DNA from: Hirsutella rhossiliensis
Taxonomy: Eukaryota; Ascomycota; Sordariomycetes; Hypocreales; Ophiocordycipitaceae
Reading direction: 5' to 3'
DNA: 64,000 nt
NCBI RefSeq assembly: GCF_020360975.1
Contig: NW_025408683.1
Span: 1,488,001 to 1,552,000 of the forward strand
Below are positions 50,801-61,616 of this stretch, piece by piece (positions within the stretch are counted from its first letter, which is position 1; each line of letters opens with the position of its first letter). The translations under genes were made by a program, and so were the position numbers. Under the pieces are notes generated by a model that searched no databases, was not told where the DNA came from, and worked only from the letters and a program-made list of their open reading frames with translations.

Positions 50801-52611
50801 CATCTCAGACATGGCCAAGCACCTGGATGCCAGCGTCTTGACATCGCTTAGCGACTGCATCGCCAATTGTAGAGCACGTATCATAATAATATGGCTCTTT
50901 GTGTGTTGTTGGCCCCCTGCTGTCTTTTAAAGGACATGCCAGCCACTTGCCGGAGTAAAACCCGAGTTGCCAGACTAGCCGAAACACTTGACGCCAAGAG
51001 AGAGACTGTAGAGTCCGTCCACACCTAGATAATCCTGCAAGAGAGAGATGGACTGAGCGTCACTCTCGAAGGTTAGAATGCTCGGGTTTGATCGTCTTAG
51101 CGCTACCGACTAGCACCCACTTGAAACCAATCAGGTCACTCAACAGAAGCTGTGTTAGTGCGACAGGTGAAGTTGCGACCACGTAGATGATGCTTCAGGC
51201 AGGAGTCAGATCCGGTACGAGCAAAAGTAAACTAGTCGCTCTGTCGTCTGAATAATTCCAGACAAAGCCCGGGAGAGCCTGGTGAAGTCGAGTGACGTCT
51301 CTGATTATCATCTGGTTGCCGGGAAATGCGCAGGGCGACTGTACTACTTCGTAGCATCCCAAAACGCAGGTGAGATTGATAAGGGCAAGCGAAACGCCGT
51401 GCCGCACTTGAAACGCGTTGTACGGTCGGGGCGGTTTATCAACGGGGCTGATCGGATGTCACGTTAAAGAGCGCTGCTTACAAGAAGGTCGCAGCAATCT
51501 GAATGCTTAGAGCCTTTTTTTATATCATTACTCGCATGCAGCCTCTAGGGCCATGGCGAGGCTAATAGGGGTGCTTAGAGCCATGAAAGGCTGCACGCAT
51601 CACGAAGTCAACGTGACCATGTTGTGCTTTATGGCTAAGGAATATGGCACCCTAGTAGCAGCTCTCATCGCCTTTCGGTATTGGGACAGCCGCGTCGAGT
51701 CGATGCTTGCCAGCGATGAACCGGGCGGTGCGTTTCCTCTCTGGAAGCTTGAACTGCTCCAACTTCGATGTCGATATGCTTCGTACTACGACACAAGTGT
51801 GCGTTGAAGAGTGACATTCGGGCCTTTGATACGATTTCATTTAGGGAACCTTTAAAAATTGAACTTTATGGTCGGAGGCTGAAGCCCCAAGTTTCACCTC
51901 GTTGTAGGCGATCCTCTAAGATGTACATTATTACTGCCCCGGTTTATGCAAGCTCGGTAGTCGTATGGTGTGATATATTCATCTCAATGTGCCACCCCAG
52001 CGCCGCTCTATTATCAACCGACTGATTTCGGCTGTGGCAATTTGTTCTTCGAGAGTGTCCCTGTTTGGCTTTGGCCCCAGCTTTGAAGTTAGAGGCAGTT
52101 AAAAGCCCCCAACGTCGTGGGTTAGAATTTTATATTCCAAGCGAGCTTCATTAAGAATATTTCTCGACATACACGGCCAATCTGTTTTTGGTTTGGTCGG
52201 CAATTCTTTGCAAGAAGGTTCATATGTAGTAACGCGATGTATCCCCCGTTACAAGAGATGTTTGCCGACCCCCAATGGATAGGCGGCAGAACTCACACTT
52301 ACACTGACCATAGAGTCGCAGCGCGTTACAGCGTCACCGTTGCAATGCTTTGACCAACTATAGTTACGAGTGGGTGGCATTTTATGTCGCATCGCAGATT
52401 ATGTATATAGTCCAGAAAACTCATCATTACAAGTCTGTTTAGTTGCATTTACAAATCCATGGGTCAAACAACCGCCAAGATTTCCACCCTGATGAGAAGT
52501 GAAGCACACTATACACACTCTTCAAGCTGCGGCGTTCGCGACAACGTATGTGCCCAGTGCATTGCCCCGGTCTTTAGTACTTCCAGGCGAAATTGTACGC
52601 ACCGAGTGCAA
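47840..52611. other. 4.8-kb stretch without a recognisable gene
   Basis: Normal composition, scattered short frames on both strands, no conserved motif seen. The right part of 47840-48540 is probably the ZIP promoter. A G-run lies at about 49757-49769. It may be old, decayed non-coding DNA or hold non-coding transcripts; sequence alone does not decide. Confidence 0.5.
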
Positions 52612-53442
52612 TCAACCACCCATGCCGAAATCTTTGCAAACTTCCCGGCCTTGGGCTTTGATGTTCTCGACAACCCATAGTCGATAGTTGGAGAAAACAA
52701 ACGCTTTTCCAGGGGCAAAGGCGAAGTTGTTGCTAGTCTCGCCTATGTGAATTTTGCCAAGCAACACGCCATCGGGATTCCAGATGTGGACGCCGTCGCC
52801 AACACCTGCCCAGACGTTGCCCTTGGTATCACAGTGGATGCCATCCGAGAAACCCACGTCGGAATACGAAAAGAGTCTCATGTTAACTAGCCGCTTGTTT
52901 TCGACGACGTCAAAGGCATAGATGGTTGCCGGCTGCCCGGTGACCACGTCAAACTGCTGGCTGCCAGTGTCGGAGACGTAGACGAGTTTGTTGTCCAGCG
53001 AAAACTCGATGCCATTTAGCTAAACGAAGCCGTCTGCTACGACCTAATCAACTCATGTATCCGACTCGAAGCGGTAGACTTGCCTAGGCATCGACGGCGG
53101 TGGGCGAAAGTGCTGGTATTAGCCGTAGTCGTCCGAGTCGAGCGAGACGACAGTGATGTTGATGCTGTTCCCCGGGCTCCTGTAGTTGGACGTGATATTG
53201 AGGGAACTGTCCTCTTTGTTGTAGACGCCGGCTTCGTGAAATGCCTCCCAGGGCAGATCCCAAACCATGCGCGCCGTCCCATTGTGGCCCATAACGTCGT
53301 AGAAGTCGGGTGAATACGACAGGAACGAGATGGCTGGCTTGACGGCGCCCCCCAAGAGGTTTGGGAGATATTGGGCGTTGGTGGCCGTCGCCAATAAATC
53401 GACGTTTACAAAATGCGACATGTTGGCTGTCAGCCAGAGCAT
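52612..53442 (-). pseudogene. SMP-30/gluconolactonase-like beta-propeller protein, RIP-type stops
   Basis: One minus-strand frame reads a secreted-type fungal lactonase-like propeller. It shows LPNLLGGAVKPAISFLSYSP, the FSLDNKLVYVSDTG blade, the metal-site strand DGIHCDTKGNVWAGVGDG and VHIWNPDGVLLGKI, ending KDFGMGG. Such enzymes hydrolyse sugar lactones or related esters. Four in-frame stops (53119-53121 TAA, 53053-53055 TGA, 53044-53046 TAG, 53020-53022 TAG) all fit C-to-T changes. At the last, the family's VQPNG reads V-stop-LNG, two C-to-T changes both at CpA. The frame is otherwise continuous. The N-terminus, taken here at ATG 53442, is uncertain and a signal peptide was not identified. 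Confidence 0.75.
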
Positions 53443-53800
53443 CGTGATGGGACCAGGGAACGTGAGTGGTGTGAAGCAGGAGGAGGATGATTTCTTTCGT
53501 GAGCCCAGACTCCACTGGTCCTGGACGCCCTGGCGTTGTGCCTGCAGTCTGTGCTTTGGTTACGGCGGTATTTGCTTTTCCCCATCATGAGCTTCCCTTC
53601 CCGCCCTTGTCTCCATGGCCCCGCACGGGATGCACGATCGGTCTCCGGAGTCGGACGCCGTGCTGGGTAGAGAGGGAGTACATCGAAGGGACGATTTGAG
53701 CCACACCGTCTCCCCGAATCAGCTGTCTAGAGAGTATTCTTCCATTTCTTTAGAGCCGCCTTGAAACTAACGAATCTTTTCCTCCCTCGACTAGAGCAAT
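53443..53800. other. Intergenic; may hold the true 5' end of the lactonase gene
   Basis: Minus-strand frames here do not join cleanly to the lactonase frame. A missing signal-peptide exon may lie here. Nothing else is supported. Confidence 0.35.
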
Positions 53801-54746
53801 TCACCAGCGGCCCCTTTCAGATCGGACACGTGGTTGTTGAACCGTTTCGTCGCGTTGTGTGTCGCGCGCATGCACTCTGTAGTTGGCGACTGTTGGCGTC
53901 GCGGGCGTGCTCGTCGAGCAACTCTCTAGCGCCAGGTCGGTCCGGGTATTGCAATTCTTTGGCTGCAACGAGCTTCCAGTTCCCATGAGCTGCGAAAACT
54001 CAACGAACCGGTTCAGAACAGTGAACTCGACCTTAAGCTTGACGCTGTACACAACAGGCTTCCAGGCTGTTTGGATATTGTATTGCTTAGTGAACTCCCA
54101 GGCCAGGACGCTCACGTCGAGGAGAACGATAAAGAAGTTGACGATAATCAGGTGGCTCATGACGCGTCGCGGTCCAGCAGGCGCCACGCCCTTCAGCAAT
54201 TGAAGAATCTTAGTCGTTTCGATAATATAGAGGCCCGATATAATGAGTTTCTGCACGGTAAAGGCGGACAGCTGCAGCTTCTCGAAAATGGAGTACGGCG
54301 TCACGAACGGTTCTAGCTTGTTCGAGTTAGAGCCGTAAACCAGTACTATGACCGATATATCCAGGCGTATCGCGTTGGTTATGATCATCGCGAGAACGTA
54401 GCGCAGGAGCTTCGGGTGTTAGAGGACGAAGTGCAATCGCGAGTATAAGTCGATCGACTGGCCCGTGATCATAGTGCATCAGCCAATAAGGACACTGGAA
54501 TGCACGAAGCCCGCCGGGTCAACATGCAGGAGCTGGAGCAGGTAGCCCACGACATTAAAGGCGATGCCCCATGTTGCAACGACAAGGCCCCAAAAGTAGA
54601 AGCCGCGAAACTGCTTAAAGGTGCTTGCTATTAGGAAATTGAGCTCCACCAAGTTATAGAGCGCAATGCTGATGAAAACGACGATGACGACACAGAAACC
54701 CTAGTCATAGGCCCTGGATCGCCGTCACGTCATCACTTGAATCCAT
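53801..54746 (-). pseudogene. DUF7703-like fungal multi-pass membrane protein, nonsense-mutated
   Basis: Reading from ATG 54746 (MDSSDDVTAIQ), the frame shows the segments ALYNLVELNFL, FRGFYFWGLVVATWG, ITGQSIDLYSRLH, RYVLAMIITNAIRLD, SNKLEPFVTPYSIFEKLQ and SVLAWEFTKQYNIQTAWK. The pattern is that of the fungal seven-helix DUF7703 family, whose function is unknown. Stops lie in frame at 54701-54703 (TAG), 54479-54481 (TGA, where the family has Trp) and 54419-54421 (TAA). A small frame change lies near 54707. These are C-to-T or G-to-A type changes like those in the neighbouring lactonase, so I call it RIP-damaged. The tail after about 53990 is Ser/Thr/Arg-rich and predicted cytosolic. Confidence 0.62.
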
Positions 54747-56441
54747 GGCAGACGGCTACATATGGTTACGCCGCGCAGGAAGTTGCCCGGAGGGCGGGTT
54801 TGTATACCATGGTCGACAGTGTCAGGGAGACCGCCGCTGTGCGGAGGGCTGCACGATCGTCATATCGTTGACGAGAAGGCGCGTCCTAGGCGGTAAAGAT
54901 GACAACAGCTTTTGGTGTATGCCGTGAACGCCGGCCGAGAAGAAAGCCAGCCTGTACCGCATGCAGAAGCGCGGCATTCGTCTACAACCATTTAAGCCCC
55001 AGTCTGGCGTCAAGGCGCCGAAAGCGACAAACTAGGTTAAGGCAAGTAGGCAGTAGTAACGTGGCCGCGAACGAGACCAACCGGTTTGTGTGGTCGGTGC
55101 CGAGAGTTGTCAAAGGCGTTGAGCTTTCGGACCTTTAGGGGACACGGCTACCGGACCCCCTTCGCTCCTAACCTAGTTCCTCAGCACTGAGATTGAATCC
55201 GTGAAGCCTGCATGAGGCGGAAAGCAGGATCTAAGAATTTGGAGCGAGAAATCGCCACCGTGCGCGTCTGGCATTGGATATTATATCTTCTTCACGAAAG
55301 ATGCATCTATGGCCGAGATGGATTATCATGATTTATCCCAGTAAGCATGAGGTCAACTGGCAGCGTCAGGAGAGATGGTGGCAGCTCGGCGAGTTTAATG
55401 CCACGAGGTCGCACTCTTGCACTTGAACACCCCTCCCCTTCTACCTTAGGTGAACGAACTTAGGACCAGTTATTCTACAACTTTTAGGTAGTCTCTGACT
55501 GTTTAGGGGATTCCAAACGCTCCTTTACAGGCCGAACTTTTGTGACGGCCGAGAAGAATGCGCTTAAGCGCTCGACTAATCTCCTCCGCACTCAAGCCAC
55601 GGCCCGCGATGCTCTGTTTTAATGACCAATGAAATTGCCGCCCTATATACAGTCCAGATACGTCATCTAGGTTTCTATCCAGCACGTGGCTTCCAGCCCT
55701 CAATCCAAATGCCCATGGCGCTTTCCGGACCAGAATGCTGGCGAAAGGGCTTGAGCTCAACCGTTGGTGACAGCTGGCCAGCCGGCGTTGGGCAGCCAAT
55801 CGAACTCTTGACTGGATCGACGACCCAAAGGCGATCATTTATCAACACCAAATTCTCAAAGGTAAAATCAGTTCTGAGTAGGGAATATTAAGCAAAGTCT
55901 AATCGGTGTGTGAGCCGCCCCGGGCGACGGGAAGCGCTCAATTAAATTTTTGTGTAGCCTGGGCAAGCAGCACGGTCCGGCATGGGCCAAACACGACCAA
56001 ATCGAATAGTCCCATGTTACTAGGATGACTATTCAAGGGGAAAGCCGTGGCAAGCAAATGAGATTTTACTCGTTTCTCCGCCCGCTGTGTTACATGGACA
56101 TCTACATCCCGAAAGTGTACAGGGAGATTCTAGTCCCTTCAAGGCCTGTGGTCTCCTGGTGTCGAACCCTGCTTGAAGGCATAGAGGGAGACAAGCCAAG
56201 CCTCGGCTTCCTCGGCCCCTGATAGTGGCTGACCCTGCCGGCTCGTTCTAAGGACCATCGCCTATTTTGCTTGTTCCATACCTGGAGTGTCTTAGGGCAT
56301 TGGCAATGATGAAAAGGAGGTCTCATCTGTTCTCCAGCTCAGGTTGTGGCGTGACAAGTCCCATCACGGGAGGAGTTTGCACCATAGAACGCAAGTCGCC
56401 ATACGACAAGCCGCTCACACCCCGGCTGTAAACACTTAGAC
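54747..56441. other. 1.7-kb stretch without a recognisable gene
   Basis: Short frames on both strands (for example 55503-55838 minus and 56025-56222 plus) have no family motif. The left end is probably the promoter of the DUF7703-like gene and the right end the 3' region of the arylesterase gene. Confidence 0.5.
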
Positions 56442-57838
56442 TCACAAATCAACTCCAATTGACACAATACTCTTGGACAAGAATCCTGTGACGAAGAGCT
56501 GCGCCCGGCGACGACCCCCGTTGATGGAGGGATCGGTAGCAACCAACACAGCGGTGCTCGAGCTGCGAATTCGGTTGCCATCATCCTGAAACAGCAGGCG
56601 TTTGCTCCATCCCCCTAGGCCCACATCATTTCGAGCATTGCTTGTTTGCTGCCCATGCGGCCCATGAGGTGCCACCTTCCATACCATGACGCCGTCTTTG
56701 GCATGGGGGTCACGACTGTTTTTCTGCAGATCGACGGCTCTTGTTAAGCCGCAGACGATAAAGCCACTGGCGTCAAATGTGGCATTCGCGAAGGGGTCCG
56801 AAAAGTAGCTCGGGTTGTCCAAGGTGGAGTCCAATTCAATCGATTCAACGACGTCGATCCGGCGGGCTGTGCTGTTCGAGTCCATGCCTTCAAATGTACC
56901 TAGATGTAGCACCCCGCTCGCCGCGCTCCCCAACAACACGTCCTGTGACGTTTTCCGTGGCCAAGGCCGTTATTGTTATGCAAACCGGCAAGGGCAACCG
57001 AGGCCTTGACATTGTAGCTGTCGTCCGTCGGACTACCGGCGCTGGCAGAAAACTCGACGTAGAGCGTAGTAGACCACTTTGCTTCGTAGTAGAGATCTTC
57101 AAGCATCCTTAACCATCCGTCCCTGTAGTAGTGGTCGTTTGTCACGAAGAAGGATGTCGGTGATAGGGCCAAATGTCATTGGGCGTTGCTATGAGCGGAT
57201 CCCAGACTGAACGAACGTGTCGGACCGTGTCGGATCCGATGACGTAGTGAAAGACTTCGACCACCGAATAACTCTTGGGCGCACTAGCGTTGGCTTTTGG
57301 AAGTGCTCACGGCTTGGCTTATGGTTGACCGCGAAAACGTAGACAGCCTCACCCTTCCGTCTACTAGGATCGTCGATTATATCGATGCCGTGTGTAACGA
57401 AGGGCGGTTCGAAATTTTCAAAGTGCAAGGCCCTGGCCTTTAAAGTCTGCTACGAATGAGCAAATGAGGACATGGAAGAAGCAAAAACGGACGTACTCTT
57501 GGGTCAATGATCCGGATATTGCCTCGAGCCTTGGAGGCAGCTGTCGGATTATTGAAGTTGGCAAGAGGTGGAAACCACGAATATCGGGTAGATTCCACAT
57601 CTTCGCAAGCAGTAAAGAGCAGCTTGCTTGCTTCATGATAGTGAAGGTCCTCGCAATGCAAGGTGTTTCCGATGATAGAGACATCCTTTGGCTGTATAGA
57701 GTCTTGGCTTGCGGGCGTTCGGAACACGCCCAGAACGAGAGTCATCCGCCGAAGGCTGGTGCCATAGGTATAAGACCCAAGAACTGCCAAGAGAAGCACA
57801 AGACCTGGAGCAATATAGAACGAATTGCGAGCGGCCAT
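56442..57838 (-). CDS. Paraoxonase/arylesterase-like beta-propeller hydrolase (three frame breaks)
   Basis: Exons 57838-57497 and 57446-56442 (50-bp intron, GTACGT donor) give about 449 aa after correction. It starts MAARNSFYIAPG with one hydrophobic anchor (LVLLLAVLGSYTYG). CEDLHYHEASKLLFTACED, FVTHGIDII, the calcium-site signature SPTSFFVTNDHYYRDG and LAGLHNNNGLGHG match serum paraoxonase-like Ca2+-dependent esterases/lactonases, probably membrane-anchored and facing the lumen or outside. Frame changes near 57296 (A run on the coding strand), 57169 (G run) and 56952 (A run) are each restored by one base, and exactly three bases bring the exon to a whole number of codons ending at TGA 56442. 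ATG 57880 is an alternative start. No RIP-type stops are seen. Confidence 0.8.
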
Positions 57839-58155
57839 GATATGTAATCCACGGCCAACGCAAGCCGTTAGAGAAAGCATACAGGCTAGGACGATTTCCA
57901 GATGAAGTCAATGCTAGGGCAAACGAATGCCTCGGGTAGCTAAAGCGGTGAGAGAACAAGGCAGGCCGGATTTGGTTATAATAAGCGGGGAACTGATTTG
58001 TATTTTTACTACCCTCCCTCTAATAAATGATTTGACTGGCCAGCGCCACCCCGCATTGCATCTTTTGCCGAGTTGCATGGCGCAGCGTGTGGGGGCACAA
58101 GTAAACGAGCCTGGGTACTGTTGGCTGCTGCCCGCTGTGGTCGTACGTGTCCCAT
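57839..58155. promoter_or_regulatory. Promoter side of the arylesterase gene
   Basis: About 320 bp between the arylesterase start and the end of the carboxylesterase remnant, both on the minus strand. It includes an in-frame upstream ATG at 57880. No specific site can be named. Confidence 0.35.
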
Positions 58156-58690
58156 CTAGTACCCCAGTCGCTCAATCATGTGGGGAGAGTTGATGAAGGC
58201 GCATCTCTCCATCGAATCTCTGTCTGCTGATGGCAAGATGAGAGCGGGGCCCGTCGAAAGCTAACAGACCCTCAAAGGGACCTCCCATCATATATAGGGC
58301 GGTTTCGTTTAGGGTGGGAAAAGCCGGCTCGAACCCTTGAAAGGTCTCGTGGCTCTTTAGCCACGGTCTGCCTGTGCTTGCAAATGTTGACCACGACCTT
58401 GAGCCCCTGACCTTTAAATACGAGTCGGAAGCCGTTGGATAGAACGGATAGCCATTGACATCGTAATGCGAGAGGTTTCCGAAAATATACGCAAACTCCG
58501 AGTTATAAATAGGACCGAGTCCATTTTGGTGTTTGCGTGAGCAAGTACGGAGTCGAGGATTGTCTGGTTCCAGTTGCATAGGTAAACGGCATTGCCCGCC
58601 GTGTTAAGGCGCTCAGCATACTATACAGCCGGACAGGTCATAGGAGATCTCTGAAAACCCTTGCCGATCGAAAGAATTTATTAGACAGCC
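58156..58690 (-). pseudogene. Type B carboxylesterase, C-terminal remnant cut by AT-rich block
   Basis: Only the last ~175 residues are present. MTCPAV is followed by YAERLN, then NWNQTILDSVLAHANT, the catalytic-His region SEFAYIFGNLSH, PFYPTASD, GSRSWSTFASTGRP and the end CAFINSPHMIERLGY with TAG at 58156-58158. This is the C-terminal third of the alpha/beta-hydrolase carboxylesterase/lipase family; the nucleophile and oxyanion half is missing. An in-frame TAG (58621-58623) fits C-to-T. Two frame changes (about 58527 and 58218) are present. The similarity fades at about 58690, where the RIP-type sequence starts soon after, so the gene was truncated there. Confidence 0.72.
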
Positions 58691-59464
58691 TAGCTCCCTG
58701 GTTTGCCTAGAAGTCGGATATAGGGTAGAGCGAGAGACGTTGATCCACGTTATCTCTTATTAAACCGGGCGCGTATATAAATATAAACTTAAAAGAATTA
58801 TCTATAGTTTTAATCTTATTGTCTATAAAAAAGGTTACTCTTAAGCAGGGCTTAAGAGCATAGTAGAAGAAGTAGGCATAGAAAGGTAAATTAAGTAATA
58901 TATATCTTAGTCTATCTATTAGGATAAGGAGGGCTTATATAGGTATAGTAACTATATATAGCTAGCTAAAAGAGGGCATTAAGGTATTCCTATACCTAAG
59001 TTAGGCCTATATAATGTCCTTAGGCTAGGGGAGTTATATTAGTTAGGCGGGCTTCCTTATATATAACTATTAGGTCTACTAGGCATAACTATAGCCTCTT
59101 ATACCTACTCTCCTTAATATACCCCCTTGCTACCCTAGCTTCTAGATAATAGGGCAATAGGTAGAAGAGCGTTTAGTCTAATAAATATAAGGCTATTCTA
59201 ATATTAAATTCGGCTACTTTATTTTCTATTTAAGGAGGTTATCTAAAAATAGGGGAGGCTCCTAATTATATCCTACAAAAAGGAAAGGTAAATATAATAA
59301 AAGGGAAGTTTATTCGGCGGCTAGTGCTCGAATAGTATATATAAAAAAAATAAAAGCCAGGACCTAGGGGAGAGGATATAGGGAGAAGCCCCCTATTTCC
59401 TCTCCCTTTAGGTCCCTAAGTTTATTGCCCGGGCCCCCCCTAGGGCGTGGTTATATAACCTGCT

Positions 59465-59545
59465 CTTCCGCCCTAGGGGGAGTCGAACTTACGATTAATA
59501 AGGTTATATAGCCTGCTCTTACCGTTTAACTAGTAGTTATAAGTT
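59465..59545 (-). other. tRNA-like segment (decayed tRNA or SINE head)
   Basis: On the minus strand, TAGTTAAACGG (59522-59532) resembles a pol III A box and AGTTCGACTCC (59479-59489) a B box, with GTAAGAGCAGG between. The acceptor stem does not pair, so a working tRNA is unlikely. A second CCTGCTCTT lies 50 bases away, which suggests a tRNA-derived repeat. Confidence 0.3.
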
Positions 59546-60138
59546 ATATTTATAACCTTCTTTATAAGGAGGGGTATAGCGGGGCATCCCTTTAAGTAGC
59601 CTAGGTACTATAGTACCTTTGCCGGCAACGTAGTCCTTTAAGATAAAAGTAATTATAAAGGTAGGCTTTCTAATAATATATTCCTTATATTAATTAGTCT
59701 TAATTTAATAAAGCTATTGCGATTATCGTAAGTTTAAGCGCTATAGTATTATACTATTTAATAGGTAGTCTAGTAATAACTTTACTTCTTAGTAGTAAAT
59801 AGGGCTAACTTCTACCCCCTATATCTTTATAGTTTCTTAACTAAATTAAGATCTAATTATACCGTTAGAATCCCTTAATCTTAGTATATATAGTTCTTAT
59901 AAAGAGAGATATAAGAAGTATATATAAAATACACGAAGGTGAAATTAGAAGTAAGGGGTCGGATAGGTAGGGCAGAGATATTTAATTCTTATAGGGGCAG
60001 TAATTATAGTAGGGGAGTAATTATTATATTACCTTAATTATCCTTCTTTCCTTTATCTAACGGTCCTCTTTATACCTATCTAGTATCTTAATTAATAAAG
60101 AAGATCCTACTTAAAGAAGCTACTAATATTCTTTTAAC

Positions 60139-60353
60139 TTATAACGACCGGTATTATTCCTAAGGGATAAACCTATTAAGGGGTTTATATTAGTAGATAT
60201 AATAGGGCGTGGTCTAAGTAATAATAAGTATATTACGTTAGTAATAAGTTAGAGGTTATAGACTATAAACTATAACTAGGTAATTAAGTAATCGGAATTA
60301 AAGATAAGATTATAATAGGGATTATAATAATTATATTAAAAGCTAAAGAGCTA
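60139..60353. repeat. Direct repeat, left copy (possible small LTR)
   Basis: 215 bp beginning TTATAACGACCGGT and ending GAGCTA. It matches 60635-60852 over nearly its whole length with RIP-type differences. The copies are only 280 bp apart, as in a TRIM-type element or a tandem duplication. Confidence 0.6.
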
Positions 60354-60634
60354 TCTATCTAAAAGAGTAAAAGTAGGTAGCAATATATATCTATAGTTAC
60401 CTTACTATAACGATATTGCTTATTATATTTAGCTTATTTAGTCTACTTAGTACTAATCTAGCTAATCTAACTAATTAAACTAATTAATACTTAGTTTACT
60501 TAGTATCGATTATCCGATCTAACTAATCTAACTAATCTATTATATAACCTTTATATTAACGGTTCTTCTATAGTCTATAGCGCCTAGCATCTTACGCTTC
60601 GGCTATATAGCTTATATTCTAACCGTCTTCCCCT

Positions 60635-60852
60635 TTATAACGACCGGTGTTATTCCTAAGGGATAAACCTATCGAGGGGTTTATATTAATAGATATAATA
60701 GGGCGTAGTCTAAGCAATAATAAGTATATTACGTTAGTAATAAGTCGGAGGTTAGAGACCGTAGACTATAACTATGTAATTAAGTAATTAAAATTAAAGA
60801 TAAGATTATAATAGAGATCGTAATAATTATAATATTAAAAGCTATCGAGCTA
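60635..60852. repeat. Direct repeat, right copy
   Basis: 218 bp, same orientation as 60139-60353. No target duplication was found, so the LTR interpretation is open. Confidence 0.6.
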
Positions 60853-61331
60853 AACCCTTATCCTTCCTAGGATATACTACTAATAGTATATCTAGTTATA
60901 TTTAAAAATCCTATTCTTATAATTCCGATAAATCGTATTAATAATTAGAACTAGTATCTTAGACTAAGATCTATAGTATTAAAATTATACCTTACTCCTA
61001 TTATTTTCGGTTAGGTCTAACTTATAAGGTCGGCGAGCGTTTTAATTAGTATTTTAAATATACCTCCGTAGGTCGTTCTTATAATAGTTATAATATAGCG
61101 TTTGCCCGTTCGTTTTATCCCTTTCCTTCTTTATCCCTTTTTTTTTTACTAATATTCCTTCTTTTCTAGTTTATCGTATTATAAATTAATAGTAAAAGAT
61201 TAATTCGGACGAACGGAAAGTAAAAGAAGCATTAAAGGAAGCGATAGCTCGCCTAGCTCGGATTAAGAAATAGAAGCGTTTCCTAAAGGACCGAGGTAGT
61301 AAGTTATTTTAGCGGGGTATATAAGCTATTA

Positions 61332-61377
61332 CCATGCCCCACCCCCCTTTCGGTAACACCCACCTTTCGGTAGCGCA
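61332..61377 (+). repeat. Left terminal inverted repeat of the pogo element
   Basis: 46 bp, exact reverse complement of 63472-63517. It contains two copies of CCTTTCGGTA. Confidence 0.93.
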
Positions 61378-61616
61378 TTAGGAAATATCCCCACCAAAAC
61401 CCATCAATTTCACTTACACCGATTCCAGCCAGCTTTGAAGATATTCACAAGCCGTCACTTGGAGTAGATAGAGGATTGATTGAATTCTACTTTTCGATGG
61501 TTGAATGTTTGTACAGGGTCTGTGGCCTGTGCGTACCTTGCACGCGAAATTACCATCCAACCCCCTAATCTCCTTCCGCCTCCTGACGATGATTCTTCTC
61601 GTTATTCCTCCACCAC

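Larger units (their letters stand above)
58691..61331. other. RIP-type AT-rich block with unclassified repeats
   Basis: From about 58760 CpA and TpG drop sharply and TpA dominates. No coding frame survives. It contains a direct repeat (60139-60353 and 60635-60852), a tRNA-like segment on the minus strand near 59479-59532 and short tandem runs of CTAAT near 60460-60530. The DNA transposon at 61332 is inserted at its right side. Confidence 0.65.

Noticed and set aside
55503..55891. Overlapping frames on both strands near 55.5-55.9 kb
   Set aside because: Neither strand shows a recognisable domain and both break quickly. Kept as unassigned intergenic sequence.
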